Shown here one piece after another: positions 23,504 through 35,640 of a DNA stretch of 64,000 nucleotides. The first letter of the stretch is position 1. Each line of letters begins with the position of its first letter. Under the pieces are notes generated by a model. The model searched no databases. It was not told the origin of the DNA and was given only the letters and a program-made list of their open reading frames with translations. Source of the DNA: Gnetum montanum (lineage: Eukaryota > Streptophyta > Gnetopsida > Gnetales > Gnetaceae); assembly GCA_015680685.1 (NCBI GenBank), contig MNCI01022611.1, positions 1,584,645 through 1,648,644 of the forward strand, read 5' to 3'. Made by a program: the position numbers and the translations under genes.

Positions 23504-24422
23504 TGATGAGTCATGGTCTATCAGGCCTAGTTATTGGAGCCTAGTTATTAGAGCCCTATTATCAGAGCCTTGATACAAGATACATGGTCTATCAGGCCCA
23601 GTTATCGGAGCCTAGTTATTAGGACTGCGATATCACATACGCAATATCACAACCACGCGATATCGCAATTTTGATGCAATCCTATAAATAAAAGGCAGCA
23701 CACTTGGTTTTGGGCATTAGTGAGTCATTTTTAGATTTACTTTTCATTTTAGTTTTTATTTTTCCTCTCAACCCTTTTCCTTCTAGTGCATGCCTGCAGT
23801 GTGGTGAATGTAATTGTACGACATCCTTTATTCAAGTGTGACATACTTGGACATGCACATGACTAACAATAAAGATTGAGATTACTTCATCATTGCAGCA
23901 TTTACTTAGTTCAATTAATTATTTATTTATTTGGTATTTACTAATTTCCTAGTTAATCTCTTCTCACCCTTAAACTCTTGTTAAACGTGGAATGAGTATG
24001 ACTTGATTACGAGCATTTAAGTGTGACTACTTGGTAATCCAGTAGTGTACCTAGGATCTATGCTTGGTAATCCCAATGGTAGTTGTGCACAAAGTCCAAG
24101 ATGTGTACAGATAATCAAGGAATGGATTCTCATCACACTTAGGCTAGCTAGATTCTCTCTCACCCTTCCTCTCTTAGCTTAGTTAATATGACCTTCCATT
24201 ATACCCAAGAGTAGCATTAGCATAGGAACACATCATACACCTCACTCTAGACTAAACCATACATGACAAAGTTAACACTAGTCTAGGTGGGAAGACATTG
24301 AACTATAACCTAAGGATAACGATCTAGATACCACAACTTGTCCATTTGTGGAGTTCGACCGGATCGCACATGTAATGCTCGTATTCATATGGTTGAGTGT
24401 AGGGGTACGTCACCACTCATCA
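23504..24422 (+). repeat. A2 5' LTR
   Basis: 919 bp, TGATGAGTCATGG to CACTCATCA. The GATATCGC array at about 23624-23672 is followed by TATAAATA at 23683-23690 and an AATAAAG signal near 23867. The first 120 bp contain several repeats of a CCTAGTTATTGGAGCC phrase, a second U3 repeat motif not seen in A1 or C. Confidence 0.88.
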
Positions 24423-24441
24423 TTGGCACCATTGCTAGGGA
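24423..24441 (+). promoter_or_regulatory. A2 primer-binding site
   Basis: TTGGCACCATTGCTAGGGA immediately follows the LTR. It differs from the intact version in element C at two CpG-related positions and one other, so it is partly decayed. Confidence 0.8.
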
Positions 24442-24562
24442 TGGTGCTAGTTATCTAGGTTAGTTACATCATACAAGGTCACTGTATATGAATTAATGAT
24501 ATATCTTTTAGAAATAAGTAATTATAAAAGTCACATATAAATTCACACACAAATTCACAACC

Positions 24563-26560
24563 ATGCCTCTCCTACAAGACTATAATAATGCCACATCTAC
24601 TGAGGAAGTTCATTGGAGAACCAATGAACTATATGACAACGAAGATTGGAGCATGAAACCCGAAGTGGGGGTTTTTTATAAACATAAATGAGAGCAACGT
24701 CATCCCAACACATGAAAGCATAACTTACTTGATGATGATGAACCCCTACTGGCTACTAAAAGCCTAACGCAAATACAAGAGGCTATTCAAATCTCTCGTA
24801 GGCATCATAAAGAGAGCCGTCTACCCAGGCTCGATTTAAAAAACTTCCCTAATTTCTCAAGAGGGTATGACTTAGATCCTCATCAACATTTACAAGCCTT
24901 CTTTGATGCCTACACATGGAACAACGTTAATAAAAGTTGGCAGAAACTTAAGCTCTTTCCTATGATACTCATTGGCCAAGAAAAAGTATGGTATAGATCG
25001 TTAAAACAAAATTCAATACGATGTTGGCCAACAATGGTAGAAATCTTTAATGAAAGATATCAAACCTACGCAAGAGTATCAGCCTTGAGGAAGAAAATCC
25101 AAGGGTGGAAACAAGCATAACATGAACCCTTGGACATGGCCTTAGAAAGATATTATGCATTGTTAAAAAATTGTCCAGGTGATGAGTTCTCCGAAGAAAG
25201 GCTAATGTAACTTATCATTGATGGGCTTCGTGATGCAACAAGAGAGACCTTAGGAATGTATGCCCAAGGTCAACTATACAAACTATGAACCCATCAAGTC
25301 CAAGAGCTGATTAAGAGGGTAGTAAAAGAAGAAGGAGAAATGGCTAGATGGGAGAGTGTTGAAAAACATCCATGGGACCAAAATATCAACTTAACAAAGG
25401 TCCATAATCACAAAAAGGAGAAATTGACCTACCATAAGGGGACAGAATCATCTTTGCCAATACAACAATCATTAGAGGAAGTCGAGGCAAAGATCAATAA
25501 GATGTTGGAATGGACACATAAAAAGTGTGGAGAATATATCGATATTATTGGAGATAGAGTTTTGACAACCGAAGAAGCAAGACAAAGTGTCAGTAGACAA
25601 TCAGAAAGAAGGGATAAGGAAAATAAGAGCTCAACTTCCAATCACACGTATGAATGCAATATTTGCCTGTACGATCACTTCAAGGGCCAGTGCCCAATCA
25701 TGTTACATATATATGAGCATTGGGGAAGCACGTTACACCCAGATTTTGTATAAAGATACTATGTTTGATCATAGTGGCAAAAATCCCAGTCATGGGGGAA
25801 GCCATCCCTAAACTGGAGACACCCTTCATATCCTCCAAATCCAAATGCTTATCGAGTTCAACATCCTATTTCTTCAATTGGGTCAACATACTCTATCTCA
25901 CCACATTACTATTCTCCTCAATACTATTAGCCCATGTCCTCAACATAACCACCACCTTGTGTACCACACACTTCTCCTAATTTTCGACATTCTTATCCTT
26001 TTCCTCCTTCTACATCGCCACCATCTATTCCTAAGGTGTCTGCACCACAACAACAACCCACGAATTTTACTTGTGCTATTATTGCCAATAGTAGTGAGAG
26101 ACCTCAACAACATTGAAGGCATCCCTTCTTTAGAAATGATCCTAGGAAGGGACAATACAATTCCAAGGCCACTGGACCCTCCAACTCAACATAAGTCCAA
26201 CCCTGTGCTGCAACCTTACCTTCGAACCCAACACCTTGTGTTACTTCATCAAGGCCACCAATTAATACTCTAGTAACCATACAACCCAATGAATACAACC
26301 ATGGAGGGTGACATCTTGATCCTTGCATACCATCTAACGGTCCCAATTATCATAGTGGGTCAACTCATAATCTGGGAACCACATCTGAAAAATTTCCCCA
26401 CTATGCTTACTATAATCAAGTGTGTGAACCCCAATGGGGTAAGTATGACCAAGTCCCAATATTTCCAACATGCAAGGATCCTCATCTTCCATTTATTAAT
26501 ACTTGCTATCCTCAACCATTTAGTTATGGGGGATATCCCCCATTCTAGTAACAAGCAGGA
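24563..26560 (+). pseudogene. A2 gag polyprotein (broken)
   Basis: Start ATG at 24563 (MPLLQDYNNATSTEEVHW). The Retrotrans_gag-type domain runs at about 24850-25330, with blocks WQKLKLFPMIL, KVWYRSLKQNSI, EIFNERYQTYARVSALRKK and IIDGLRDATRETLGMYAQGQ. It is closely related to the gag of element C. A C-terminal stretch has YECNICLYDHFKGQCPI, like the degenerate knuckle in C. After it the frame is Pro/His/Asn-rich and shifts repeatedly (25700-26550). Premature stops occur at about 24689, 25119 and 25208. The long N-terminal Ser/Arg extension of C is missing. There is no protease domain after it. Confidence 0.82.
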
Positions 26561-27819
26561 TTAATAACCACTTTTTATTTTCTTTAATTTTACAACTTTT
26601 TTTTCCAATTTTTCAGTTTTCAATTTCTTGTTTTATCATTTTGTCTTTTTATCTTTTTACATTTTTGTAAGTAATCTCATCTATGAATAAAAAACTCATG
26701 TAACTCATTGGTTGAGGTGTGTTCTATGTTATCGAGTCTCGAATGATCAATTATTTGGACAATTAGCCCATTACACCCACTCATCCATTCTACAAATAAG
26801 AGGTTCTATTCAAGGGTACAATGATGTTCTTGACATTTCTAAAACTTAAAATTAATTTTGTGTTTATTGTACCTAGAATGAAGAAGGATGGACCAAGAGG
26901 GAATGATTAGGATGTGACATCAAAGGAACTTGTGGATTCTCCTTGATGATGTCTGTGAGAGTTATCATGCAACGTGGTTGTACTAAGATCCTTGTAGATC
27001 TAACGAAAAATGAGAGTAAGAGTAATTAAAAGGGCACTCAAAAATTCAATGTTGTTCTAGGGGGTCCCACTGGAAAGACATGCACCCATGCCTAAAGGTT
27101 GGCAGCTTCTCTGGATTTATTAGTAAAAAAAAAATAAAAAGAAAAGTGCCACAAAACAAAAATCACTCCTCCCTTGAATAAAATACCAAGTGATCGTACA
27201 CCTTGTTGTTCTAGTACTCTCATAGTTGCTCATTGTGGGATGAAACAATGCGATTTCACTGACTAGAGGAATGGACTTGGTCCTGATCTTGGAACGATGG
27301 GTTAATGACATGTTAATCATGCTTTATTTGTGTCTCGTATAGCGTAGAATTCCTACCTCATTCTGGTGATATTTACATGTGTGTGTTTGTGGGATTAGTG
27401 CGGATTACATTTAACCCTTCTAGTGCCCACAGACACTTTTAAGTGTGGTTACACAATGGCATTATAGGTTGGAACCTACTTTGGGGAAGATCCACTTGTG
27501 TAATCTTTTGTAATTTTCACTTATGACACAACTCACACACACCATTTCTTAGCCTCAACCTATTTTTCATGACATTCTTTCCTTACTATTATCCCTCTAA
27601 ATTCCAATGTTCCTATGTACCATTATATGGCCTTTTTCTCTCACTTACCACTCAAGGCCTTATTGCTTAAGTCCATCCACATCTCATTATTCATGCCTTC
27701 TAAACCATCTAATTACCCTAGAACCCTTCAACATGTGCCACATGTCCTTGATTCCCATTATTAACTTCCAGAAATCCCTAAAAGTTTGGTATTTTACCTT
27801 GGGCATAAACATCATTAGG
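26561..27819 (+). other. A2 spacer between gag and internal promoter
   Basis: A T-rich stretch follows gag (26570-26690). From about 26726 the sequence matches the start of the window (A1) nearly base for base up to about 27870. There is no coding region. ORFs inside, such as 27120-27320 on the minus strand, also occur in A1 at 332-607 with changes, so they track the repeat and not a gene. Confidence 0.65.
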
Positions 27820-28356
27820 CCACGATATCATGTCCCGCCCGACTATATATACAACCCCCCTCCCCCCGCCCCCCGCAACACTTAGCATCATTTTTCACAA
27901 ATCACGTGGGGAGTTTTTCAACTTTTTCTCTACGACTCATGAGTGTGACACCCTTGCTTTTCTACCTATATCTCGCTTGTTGGTACTTCAATTTTTATTC
28001 TGTCTGAACCTGCTTGAACCCAGAGTGTTCAGTTTAGTCGTGGGGGAGGGACATACGGTGAATAGCACATAACATTTTTGGAATTTTTCATCACCCAAAG
28101 GACATTATCAAGGGTAATTAGTTGTAAAAATTAAGAATAAAATGTGTCAAAAATAATTTCATCCCCTTAGCTATACCAGAAAATTAAATTTGGAAACCTC
28201 CTAAGTAAAGAGGACTCAACATTATAATCTTTCAGGGACATGTTCTTCCAATAATTAACATCACATGGAAATAAAGTAAATCTATTAAGGCAAGCAGTAA
28301 GGTATAACCTAACTTTGGTAACAACCTTACTAACGATTGGCCCCGTGTGATTACAG
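27820..28356 (+). promoter_or_regulatory. A2 internal promoter, polypurine-like motif and predicted intron
   Basis: A GATATC motif near 27822 and TATATATA at 27844-27851 mark the internal promoter. TTTAGTCGTGGGGGAGGG lies near 28035. A predicted intron runs from GTAATT at 28114 to TGATTACAG ending at 28356, directly before ATG. All four parts stand in the same order as in A1. Confidence 0.5.
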
Positions 28357-29121
28357 ATGGCCCCAAAACATGGACAACAGGAAGGTCTTGCTCAAGGTAC
28401 AATCAAATGACCTATGAGAGGTGAAGGACAAGTTCCTACTAAACAACATGCATAGCAGGAGGAATAATCATTTAGTATCCACCAAGAAGACCCTGCTGCT
28501 ATACAATCCAGGTAGGCAGATGGAGCTGCTATAGTGATTGAATAGGAACAACATCTCACGTTACCCCAGGATTGTGTTTAGGCCATTCATGAGAAGTCCA
28601 CATTCATGGCATTGATTATGGAGTTAAAATTTGGATTTTTTGTAGAATTTTCTCCAGAGGCTATTAGGGATCACCTCACAAGGTTCCCATTATGGCCTAT
28701 CCACTCTAAAAGTGGTGCCTGGTACTTAGGGGAAACATACCAATTTTGGCACAATAAAGAAGAAGGCACCACGGTTAAAAATTGTGGTGTGACTATTGAT
28801 TTATTTGTTCAAGCCATTTTGGAAGTATTAAACATTCCGAATATAGGGCTAAAGGTTGCTCAGAACCAGTTGGACACCTTCAGAACTAGGCAACTTAATA
28901 AACTGTTGACAAAGAATAAAAGGGTGGTGGAAGAAAAAAAGAAGGCTGACTGGGATGCCTCTATAGCACAAGCACAAAATTACATGCATGCCAAGGCACT
29001 CAAGGCCTTACAAGAGCAGAAACTCTAGGCCATACTTCAATGCCATCAAATCCCAAGACCTGGAGTGCAAGAAAAGGGAAAGACACCTATGGAGGAGCCA
29101 CCGCCACTAGGAAGTACATGA
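28357..29121 (+). pseudogene. A2 3' accessory ORF, internally deleted
   Basis: Starts with MAPKHGQQEG and ends in MEEPPPLGST, like A1. The N-terminal transposon-protein block (WYLGETYQFWHN) is retained at 28606-28860. The sequence then jumps straight to a short coiled-coil segment (QNQLDTFRTRQLNKLLTKNK), so about 2 kb present in A1 is missing. One part, 28606-29028, still reads as a 140-codon frame. Function unknown. Confidence 0.7.
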
Positions 29122-29312
29122 GTTCTGTTAATTTTCTAGCAGTAGGATTTTCTTTTGCATTCTCTATGTTGTGTCTCAATTTTGCTTCAATTCAACACTA
29201 TGGCATGAACCCATTCTCACCAGTCAATAATCTCATACCTATCCACTATGTAATCAATGGAGCTTGTTCTCTCTGTAACTCGAGGATGAGTTGTTATTCA
29301 GTCGTGGGGGTA

Positions 29313-30231
29313 TGATGAGTCATGGTTTGGCAGGCCTAGTTATCAGAGCCCAGTTATTGGAGCTCTGTTATCAAAGCCCTGATACAAGATACATGGTCTA
29401 TCAGGCCCAGTTATCAGAGCCTAGTTATTGGGGCCATGATATTGCAGCTGCAATATCACGTACGTGATATCGCAATTCCAGTGTGACCTTGTAAATAAAA
29501 GGTAGCACACTTGGTTTTGGGCATTAGTGAGTTAGTTTTAGAGTTAGTTTTCATTTTAGTTTTTATTTTTCCTCTCAACCCTTTTCCTCCCAGTGCATGC
29601 CTGTAGTGTGGTGAATGTAATTGTACGGCATCCTTTATTCGAGTGTGACGTACTTGGACACACACATGACCGGCAATAAAGATTGAGATTACTTCATCAT
29701 TGCAGCATTTACTTAGTTCAATTAATTAATTATTTAATTGTTATTTACTACTTTCCTATTTAATACGACTTGATTACGAGCATTTAAGTGTGAATGTGGA
29801 ATGAGTATGACTTGATTACAAGCATTTAAGTGTGACTACTTGGTAACCCAGTAGCATACCTAGGATCTACGCTTGGTAATCCTAGTGGTAGTTGTGCACG
29901 ATGTCCAAGATGTATATAGATAATTGAGGAATGGATGCTCATCACACTTAGGCTAGCTAGATTCTCTCTCACCCTTCCTCTCTTAGCTTAGTTAATATTA
30001 CCTTCCATTATACCCAAGAGTAGCATTAGCAGAGCAACACATCATACACCTCACTTTGGACTAAACCATACGTGACAAAGTTAACACTAGTCTAGGTGGG
30101 AAGATAGTGAAATACGACCTAAGGATAACAATCTAGATACCATAACTAGTCCATCTACAGAGTTTGACTGGATCACGTGTGTAACGCTTGTATTCGTATG
30201 GTTGAGTGTAGGGGTACCTCGCCACTCATCA
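29313..30231 (+). repeat. A2 3' LTR
   Basis: 919 bp, preceded by the polypurine tract GTCGTGGGGGTA. Compared with the 5' LTR, the TATA box reads TGTAAATA (about 29491), and a short direct duplication of a GACTTGATTACNAGCATTTAAGTGTGA phrase is present at 29764-29836. The palindrome array is at about 29438-29476. Confidence 0.85.
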
Positions 30232-30754
30232 CTCTTCATAAAAAGTGTTATCATTATTGTAACAAGGCCCAAAAGGGCATGTTGTAATTCAAACCTGAAA
30301 GGGTGCATTATAATAATGGACATGTTTCTTGAGGTAATATTTGGGGGGTTTTACCTAAGGCATTTATACCTAGGCATTATAGGTTGTACCAGCATGGAGT
30401 GGCAGAGTTGGTGAAGGTGAGTAACAAGAGCTAGGTGAAGCAGAAGAGGAAGAGGACTAGCCATCCCTTATATCCAATGATAGGTCTAACCATGGTGGTA
30501 GTGCTAGATTGCCTCTACAAGATAGATGCTAAAGAAAGAAAATCCCAAGAAATACTCTTGGAACATGATCCAGATACACTATTTCACATCAATAAAACAT
30601 TCTTTTCTTTCTCCTTTTGTATTTTCTCTATTATTTTCTTTATCCATAATGTCAAATGTTACATATAATTGATGTTGGTTATATTATATTACACATTATT
30701 TCTAATATAATGTATATTTGACATTTTCCATGACATCTGGGAATGGAGATCCCA

Positions 30755-32149
30755 TTCAAATGCATTGAGAAATTGGAAAATATGTCATTGATGATGTTAG
30801 GATAACATGATTAATTTTGAAATATTTTAAACTTTGTTTTGAATAATAAATAATGAAAATTAGTAGAGGTTTTATGAAAATTATGTAGCTCAAGAAAAAT
30901 ACTATTCCTATGTATTAAAACTAGGACATTCTTGGTAATCAAACTAGGACATGTTGAGAAGTTAAACAAGAGAACCTAAATTGATAGAAGAACCTAAATC
31001 TTCCATTTTTCATAGAGTGATGAATAGAACTAATACTCTCACAATCAAATATAATAAATTTAACAAGGACACTTCAAGAAATCAAACAAGGGAATGCTAT
31101 GAAATTTAACTAATAGATGCTAAGAAAATTAACAAGTTAAGACAAGAAATTAGGTTAAGTAAACAAAATTCAATAAATTTCAAAGCACTTATTTTCATAT
31201 TAGGGCCACTACCTTCAAAATTATGGCCATAACATATTTCTAATGGGAACATAGAATTCTAAATTTGAAACTCTAGAAAATAGGAAATATACACACTTTT
31301 TATGGAGTTTTCACAAAGCTTGCATGAAGCTATAGTAAAGAACTGAGAAGATTATTCAATGTGATAATGACTAAGAGCATCTTAATCTTCTAGGAAAAGG
31401 TAGTATCTAGAAGCAAACATGTAGAATCTTGGCAACTTGGAAGTAAAGGTAGGAGCTCATAGTGTAGTATGGACATTAGAAGAAAAAGTACGTAGGAGCT
31501 TGTGGTGTAGTATGAGCAATGATGCATGGCGGAGTATGGAAAATTGGCACATAGTATTTTTTTTTATGGGAGCTTATGATTTTGAAAAGGGGTTTATATG
31601 TATATTTTAAATGTTCATGGTTTTACACTAATCCTTTTCATTGTTAAAAATTATTTTATTGAATCTAAATTTAATATATAACTATAAAAAATTTGTAGGT
31701 ATTTTAAATGGATTCATCTTTTGTATTATGTTATTTAAAATTTTATCATTTTGTAAGAACTTTTCTTATCATTTACTTTAGAAAATTATCATTTTAACAA
31801 TTTTCAATTATAACATATGATATTTATCAAACATTTTATTTACAAATATGAATAAAAATTTACTTAAATAATGTACATGAGCATTTCCATTGTGCTCACT
31901 AAACATCAAATTAACCATAAATATTGATAAAAAATTTTTAATGATAATGTTGTTAGTTCTTGATGTTAAATTATACTAATATCCAACATGTAGGTACACC
32001 GAAGATAGTTCAATGAAACATTAAAACATAGGTTCTCCAAAACCACTCTTGCATGCTCTAAAACCTTATTATATATACAAAACCTCCTTACATAAATTAT
32101 AGGAGCCATCTATTTCATGATGATTATGATAATTATGGATGATTGTAAC
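30755..32149. other. AT-rich sequence, nothing recognised
   Basis: No gene. A local repeat of a GTAGGAGCTTGTGGTGTAGTATG phrase occurs at 31448-31520. Stops are dense. Confidence 0.4.
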
Positions 32150-33530
32150 AGATATTAAATGGTTGCAAGCATGGTCACATACATTATTAATTAAGCATGA
32201 TTGAATAATCCCAAATGGAGGAGAATATGAAAATGTAAAATATATAAATGCATGTTTATTACATTAAGAAATTGAATAAGAACTATTTTGGTTATCAACC
32301 ATCTAACTATGGATAATGATTTTCAATAAACTTAGATGGTGATTTAGCCATAGCAATTAGTAAACATTAAGATTTAGTAATTTTTATTACTCAATCACCA
32401 TCAAAATTTACCTCAACTCTATAGACATAGTAATGGAAAAAAACCAAACCAAGCTCTCATTTTGGTAGATGTAATATTAATATTTTCAATTCATAATAAG
32501 ATGTGTAGTGTTTGTGCTCATGATTCTTACATTTCATCATAGCAATTCATCATATATAAGCATGATTGAATAATTCCACATGGAGGAGGAAATGATAACA
32601 TAAAATATACAAATGCATGCTTATTAGATTGAGAAATTGAATGAGAACTAGTTTGGTTAACAACCATCTAACTATGGATAATGATTTGTGGTAGACTTTG
32701 ATGGTGAATTAGCCACACTAATTACTAATGCTTAAGAACTAGTAATTATTGTCACTTAATCCCCATCAAAATCTACCCCATCTTTGTAGTTACATAGTAA
32801 TGGAGAACAACTCTCATTTTTGGTAGATGTGATATTAATGTTTCTAATTCATAATAAGGTGTATAGTCTTTATGCTCATGATTCTTACATTTTATCATAG
32901 CAATTCATCATATAGAAGTGTGATTGAATAATTCCACATAGAGGAGGCGGTGATAATCTAAATTATATAAATGCATGCTTATTACATTGAGAAATTGAAT
33001 GAGAACTTCTTTGGTTAACAACCATCCAATTATGGATAATGATTTGCAGCAGACTTTGATTATGATTTAGACATAGTAATTGAGAATAATCAAACCAAGA
33101 TGTCATTTGTGGTTGATGTGGTATTAATGTTTACAATTCATAATAAGATTTATAGTTTTTTAGCTCATGATTCATACATTTCATCATAGAAATTCATCAT
33201 ATAAAAGCATGATTAAATAATCCCACATGAAGGAGGTGATGAATACATAAATTATATAAATGAATGCTTATTACATTGATAAATTAAATGAGAAATTGTT
33301 TTGTTTAAAACCATCTAACTATAGATTAGGATTTTCTATAGATTTTGATTGTGGAAGAGATACACTAATTACTATTAAAATCACCATTAAAATCTACCTA
33401 AAGAAAGATATATCTAAAAGTAATTTTACTCTAATACCACCATTAAAATATATAATTAGTGTAATTTCACTTACTTAATCACCATTAAAATCTACCCCAA
33501 GCTTGTATGTATAGAGTAAGATAGAAAAAG
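32150..33530. repeat. Degenerate tandem repeat, about 290-360 bp unit
   Basis: Four copies. AAGCATGATTGAATAATTCCACATGGAGGAGG-type phrases start near 32196, 32560, 32918 and 33206. Each is followed by AATGCATGCTTATTA, GGTTAACAACCATCTAACTATGG and a region ending in CTCATGATTCTTACATTTCATCATAG. A fragment of another copy lies at about 36050-36150, on the far side of the GC-rich insertion. Confidence 0.8.
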
Positions 33531-34424
33531 AAGACTAAGCTCTTATTTTTTTTTGGTATTTCAAGTTATGATTAATCTCATATGGTAGAAACATACATTT
33601 TGGTAGTTATCTTTCTATAGATTAATCTTGATTCTGTTCTAGATCATTACCATAACCAAAGGTCTAGAAATTTTAATTGACATTATGTTTTTCTAAACAA
33701 GGTTATGATCAAAGAGTTATTTATTAGTCTCAATAATTCATGATAAAAAATATCATATTTATCAATATGTTGCATTTTTTTAGATTTGACAAGAAATACT
33801 TTGCCTCTCACATTATACAAATGATAAATTGGCAATGATAAGTAAATTTTCTTCAAATCTTATTATGTACTTTATCTACATTTTCTTTTATACTAGTTGT
33901 AGTTTTAGGAACATATTGACAAAATTACCTATAGAAAGATATATCTAAAAGTAAGTAAAATGTTTCTGAATATAGCATGAATATATTAGTATGAAATTAG
34001 TTTCTACTTACCTAATTATTTTAACATAGTAGTTGGCTTTTAATATGTCTCGATCATTCCAAGTTTTTATATTACAATATTTATACCTAAACTTTGTTAG
34101 AGAAGGTGGAATTTTTTCTCTCCTCTAATAAAATCATTCACATGATCTACATAGATTTATACTAGTGCATCATCATGATAGTATGGTCATATTAAGTTTT
34201 CTTTCAAAAATATGTGCCTAAATGAATTCTATAATTTTTTATTTCATGGAAATTTTTAAAAATGATTGTATTCACATCTACCCTAAATTTATTAAAGACA
34301 CCAGTAAGAGGATAGATAAAATCATAACATGGTAGTTATTTAATAAAATATATAATCATTAAAGTGATATTCATTCATTCTTCATTTTATACATGTTATC
34401 TTGAAATAGGTCTAATATTTCTTT
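33531..34424. other. AT-rich sequence, nothing recognised
   Basis: No gene or repeat end seen; probably host sequence for the insertion at 34439. Confidence 0.35.
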
Positions 34425-34504
34425 TACTTGGAATATTTTTTTTTGAGAGAATGTTTGGGATTGTATTACTGAAAGTATGGTACACGAGTATACAAGTACA
34501 AGCC

Positions 34505-34506
34505 NN
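34505..34506. other. Two undetermined bases
   Basis: NN at the edge of the GC-rich insert, next to G-rich tracts; a minor sequencing or assembly problem. Confidence 0.9.
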
Positions 34507-34553
34507 GAGGGAGGGGTTGCGGGGTGGGGGGGGTGGGGGACGAGGAGGGGGGG

Positions 34554-35640
34554 CTAGGGACAGGTTGGCAGCTGGCGACAGGCGCACCAAGGCCGCTCCA
34601 GCTCATGAAGCAGGTCCAGGGTGGCATGATGCTCCTTGGTGTTCACGAAGTTAGCGGCTTGCTGGAAGCCCTGCATAAGAGCCTCGCACCTGCTTTGGTC
34701 TGTCGGGGAGTCCCCCGCATCGGGGTGGAATCTAGCGGACGTGCACCGGATGTGTCGTCTGAGCTCCCCCCAGGAGCTCTCACAGCTAATGCCTAAAATG
34801 TTATACGGGCAGCGCCCCCCCCCTGAGCCACTGGGTTGCGCTTTGCTGATGTGCCCGGTCAAGTTGTCGTTGCCGTTGCTCTTCTTCCTCCTGCAAGCGT
34901 TCCTATTCCTCCTAGGCCGCCGCCTCCTGAGCCTGACGGGCCGCCTCCTCCTGACGTAACTCTTCCCTGATTCGGGCCCGGAGCTCATCCGTGAGCTGGG
35001 CTCGTAGGGTCTCCATCATGAGCGCATGTTGCCTGTTCAGCTGTTGTGCCTGTTCCTAAAGCTGGGCTTTGTGGTCAGCACGCCATTGGGCCAGGGTCTT
35101 GGTCCACCAAGTCTTTGAAGTTTGTCGCTCAGCCTCCCAAGCTGCGACGACCACATGATGAAGCTGCGCCTTCCAATTCGGGGGGGGGGGGGGGGGGGGG
35201 CGCTGGGAGGGTCAGGCGAGGGGGCAGGATTATGGTGGGAGCGACGTCCCCAGGTAAGGTTGAAAATGGCCTGCCACCGTTGAGTGGGCGGGGTGGAGGA
35301 CGTGGGGGAAACATGGGGTATCAGCAAGGCGGCCCCCAGCGGGGGCAGAGGACGAGCCCGTCTCCCCCTGCCCCCCGCCCCCCACCACAGAGCTAAAATA
35401 AGCCCTGAGTGGTGACCGCGCCGCTGAAGGTGGAGGGTCTCGAGGAAGAAATGTGGCAGGTTGACCGGGGTGCCATCCTTCAAGCACCTCAGGAAAGTAA
35501 AATGCAGCCCCTGGAGTTTGGAGAAATTTCCCGACTGGACAAAAAAGCGTTCCACCAAGGCGGCGGCGTGGGCCCAGAGGCATGGGAGGGAGGTCCGAGG
35601 AACCTGACAGCTCTGCGTTCTTGGGGAAGACCCCACGAAA
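34554..35640 (-). pseudogene. Retrocopied transposon-like protein with coiled coil and DnaJ-type J-domain
   Basis: Read on the minus strand. The N-terminal part (35636-35400) contains ALVERFFVQSGNFSKLQGL and DGTPVNLPHFFLETL, similar in style to plant transposon accessory proteins. A Pro-rich hinge follows, including a C-run (G21 on the plus strand, 35180-35200). Next is a long helical region at about 35140-34850, with LRAQLTDELRARIREELRQ and EEEEQRQRQL, typical of a coiled coil. At the end, about 34805-34590, is YNILGISCESSWGELRRH, then ARFHPDAG with the diagnostic HPD tripeptide, and FQQAANFVNTKEHH. This fits helices I to III of a J-domain, which in other proteins stimulates Hsp70. The coiled coil and J-domain lie in different frames and there are stops, so it is broken. 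The combination is not one I know. Confidence 0.6.

Larger units (their letters stand above)
23504..30231 (+). mobile_element. Element A2: complete family A LTR element, gag plus accessory ORF, no pol
   Basis: A complete 6728-bp plus-strand element with 919-bp LTRs and the target duplication CTCTT (23499-23503 and 30232-30236). The interior holds a primer-binding site (24423), a gag region (24563-26560), the spacer shared with A1 and C, an internal TATA, a predicted intron and a shortened accessory ORF (28357-29121). No protease, RT, RNase H or integrase motif is present, so it is non-autonomous and of TR-GAG type, with an extra 3' ORF. In-frame stops interrupt gag. Confidence 0.9.
23453..30754 (+). 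repeat. Family B LTR (B2), split by element A2
   Basis: The LTR starts TGTAACATCCCCATTCCC at 23453, breaks after CTCTT at 23503, and resumes with CTCTTCATAAAAAG at 30232. It ends near 30754 in GGGAATGGAGATCCCA. Without the insertion and one target copy it is about 569 bp, matching the 571-573 bp of other family B copies. The unbroken alignment of the two parts to 37403-37973 proves the insertion and shows that A2 is younger than B2. Confidence 0.85.

Noticed and set aside
25845-26564. Several overlapping ORFs on both strands with Ile/Leu/His-rich products
   Set aside because: They are out-of-frame readings of the Pro/Asn/His-rich gag C-terminus of A2.
34554-34988. An active host DnaJ gene
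   Set aside because: It is inside a poly(A)-type insertion with target duplication, lacks introns and has stops and a frame change before the J-domain.
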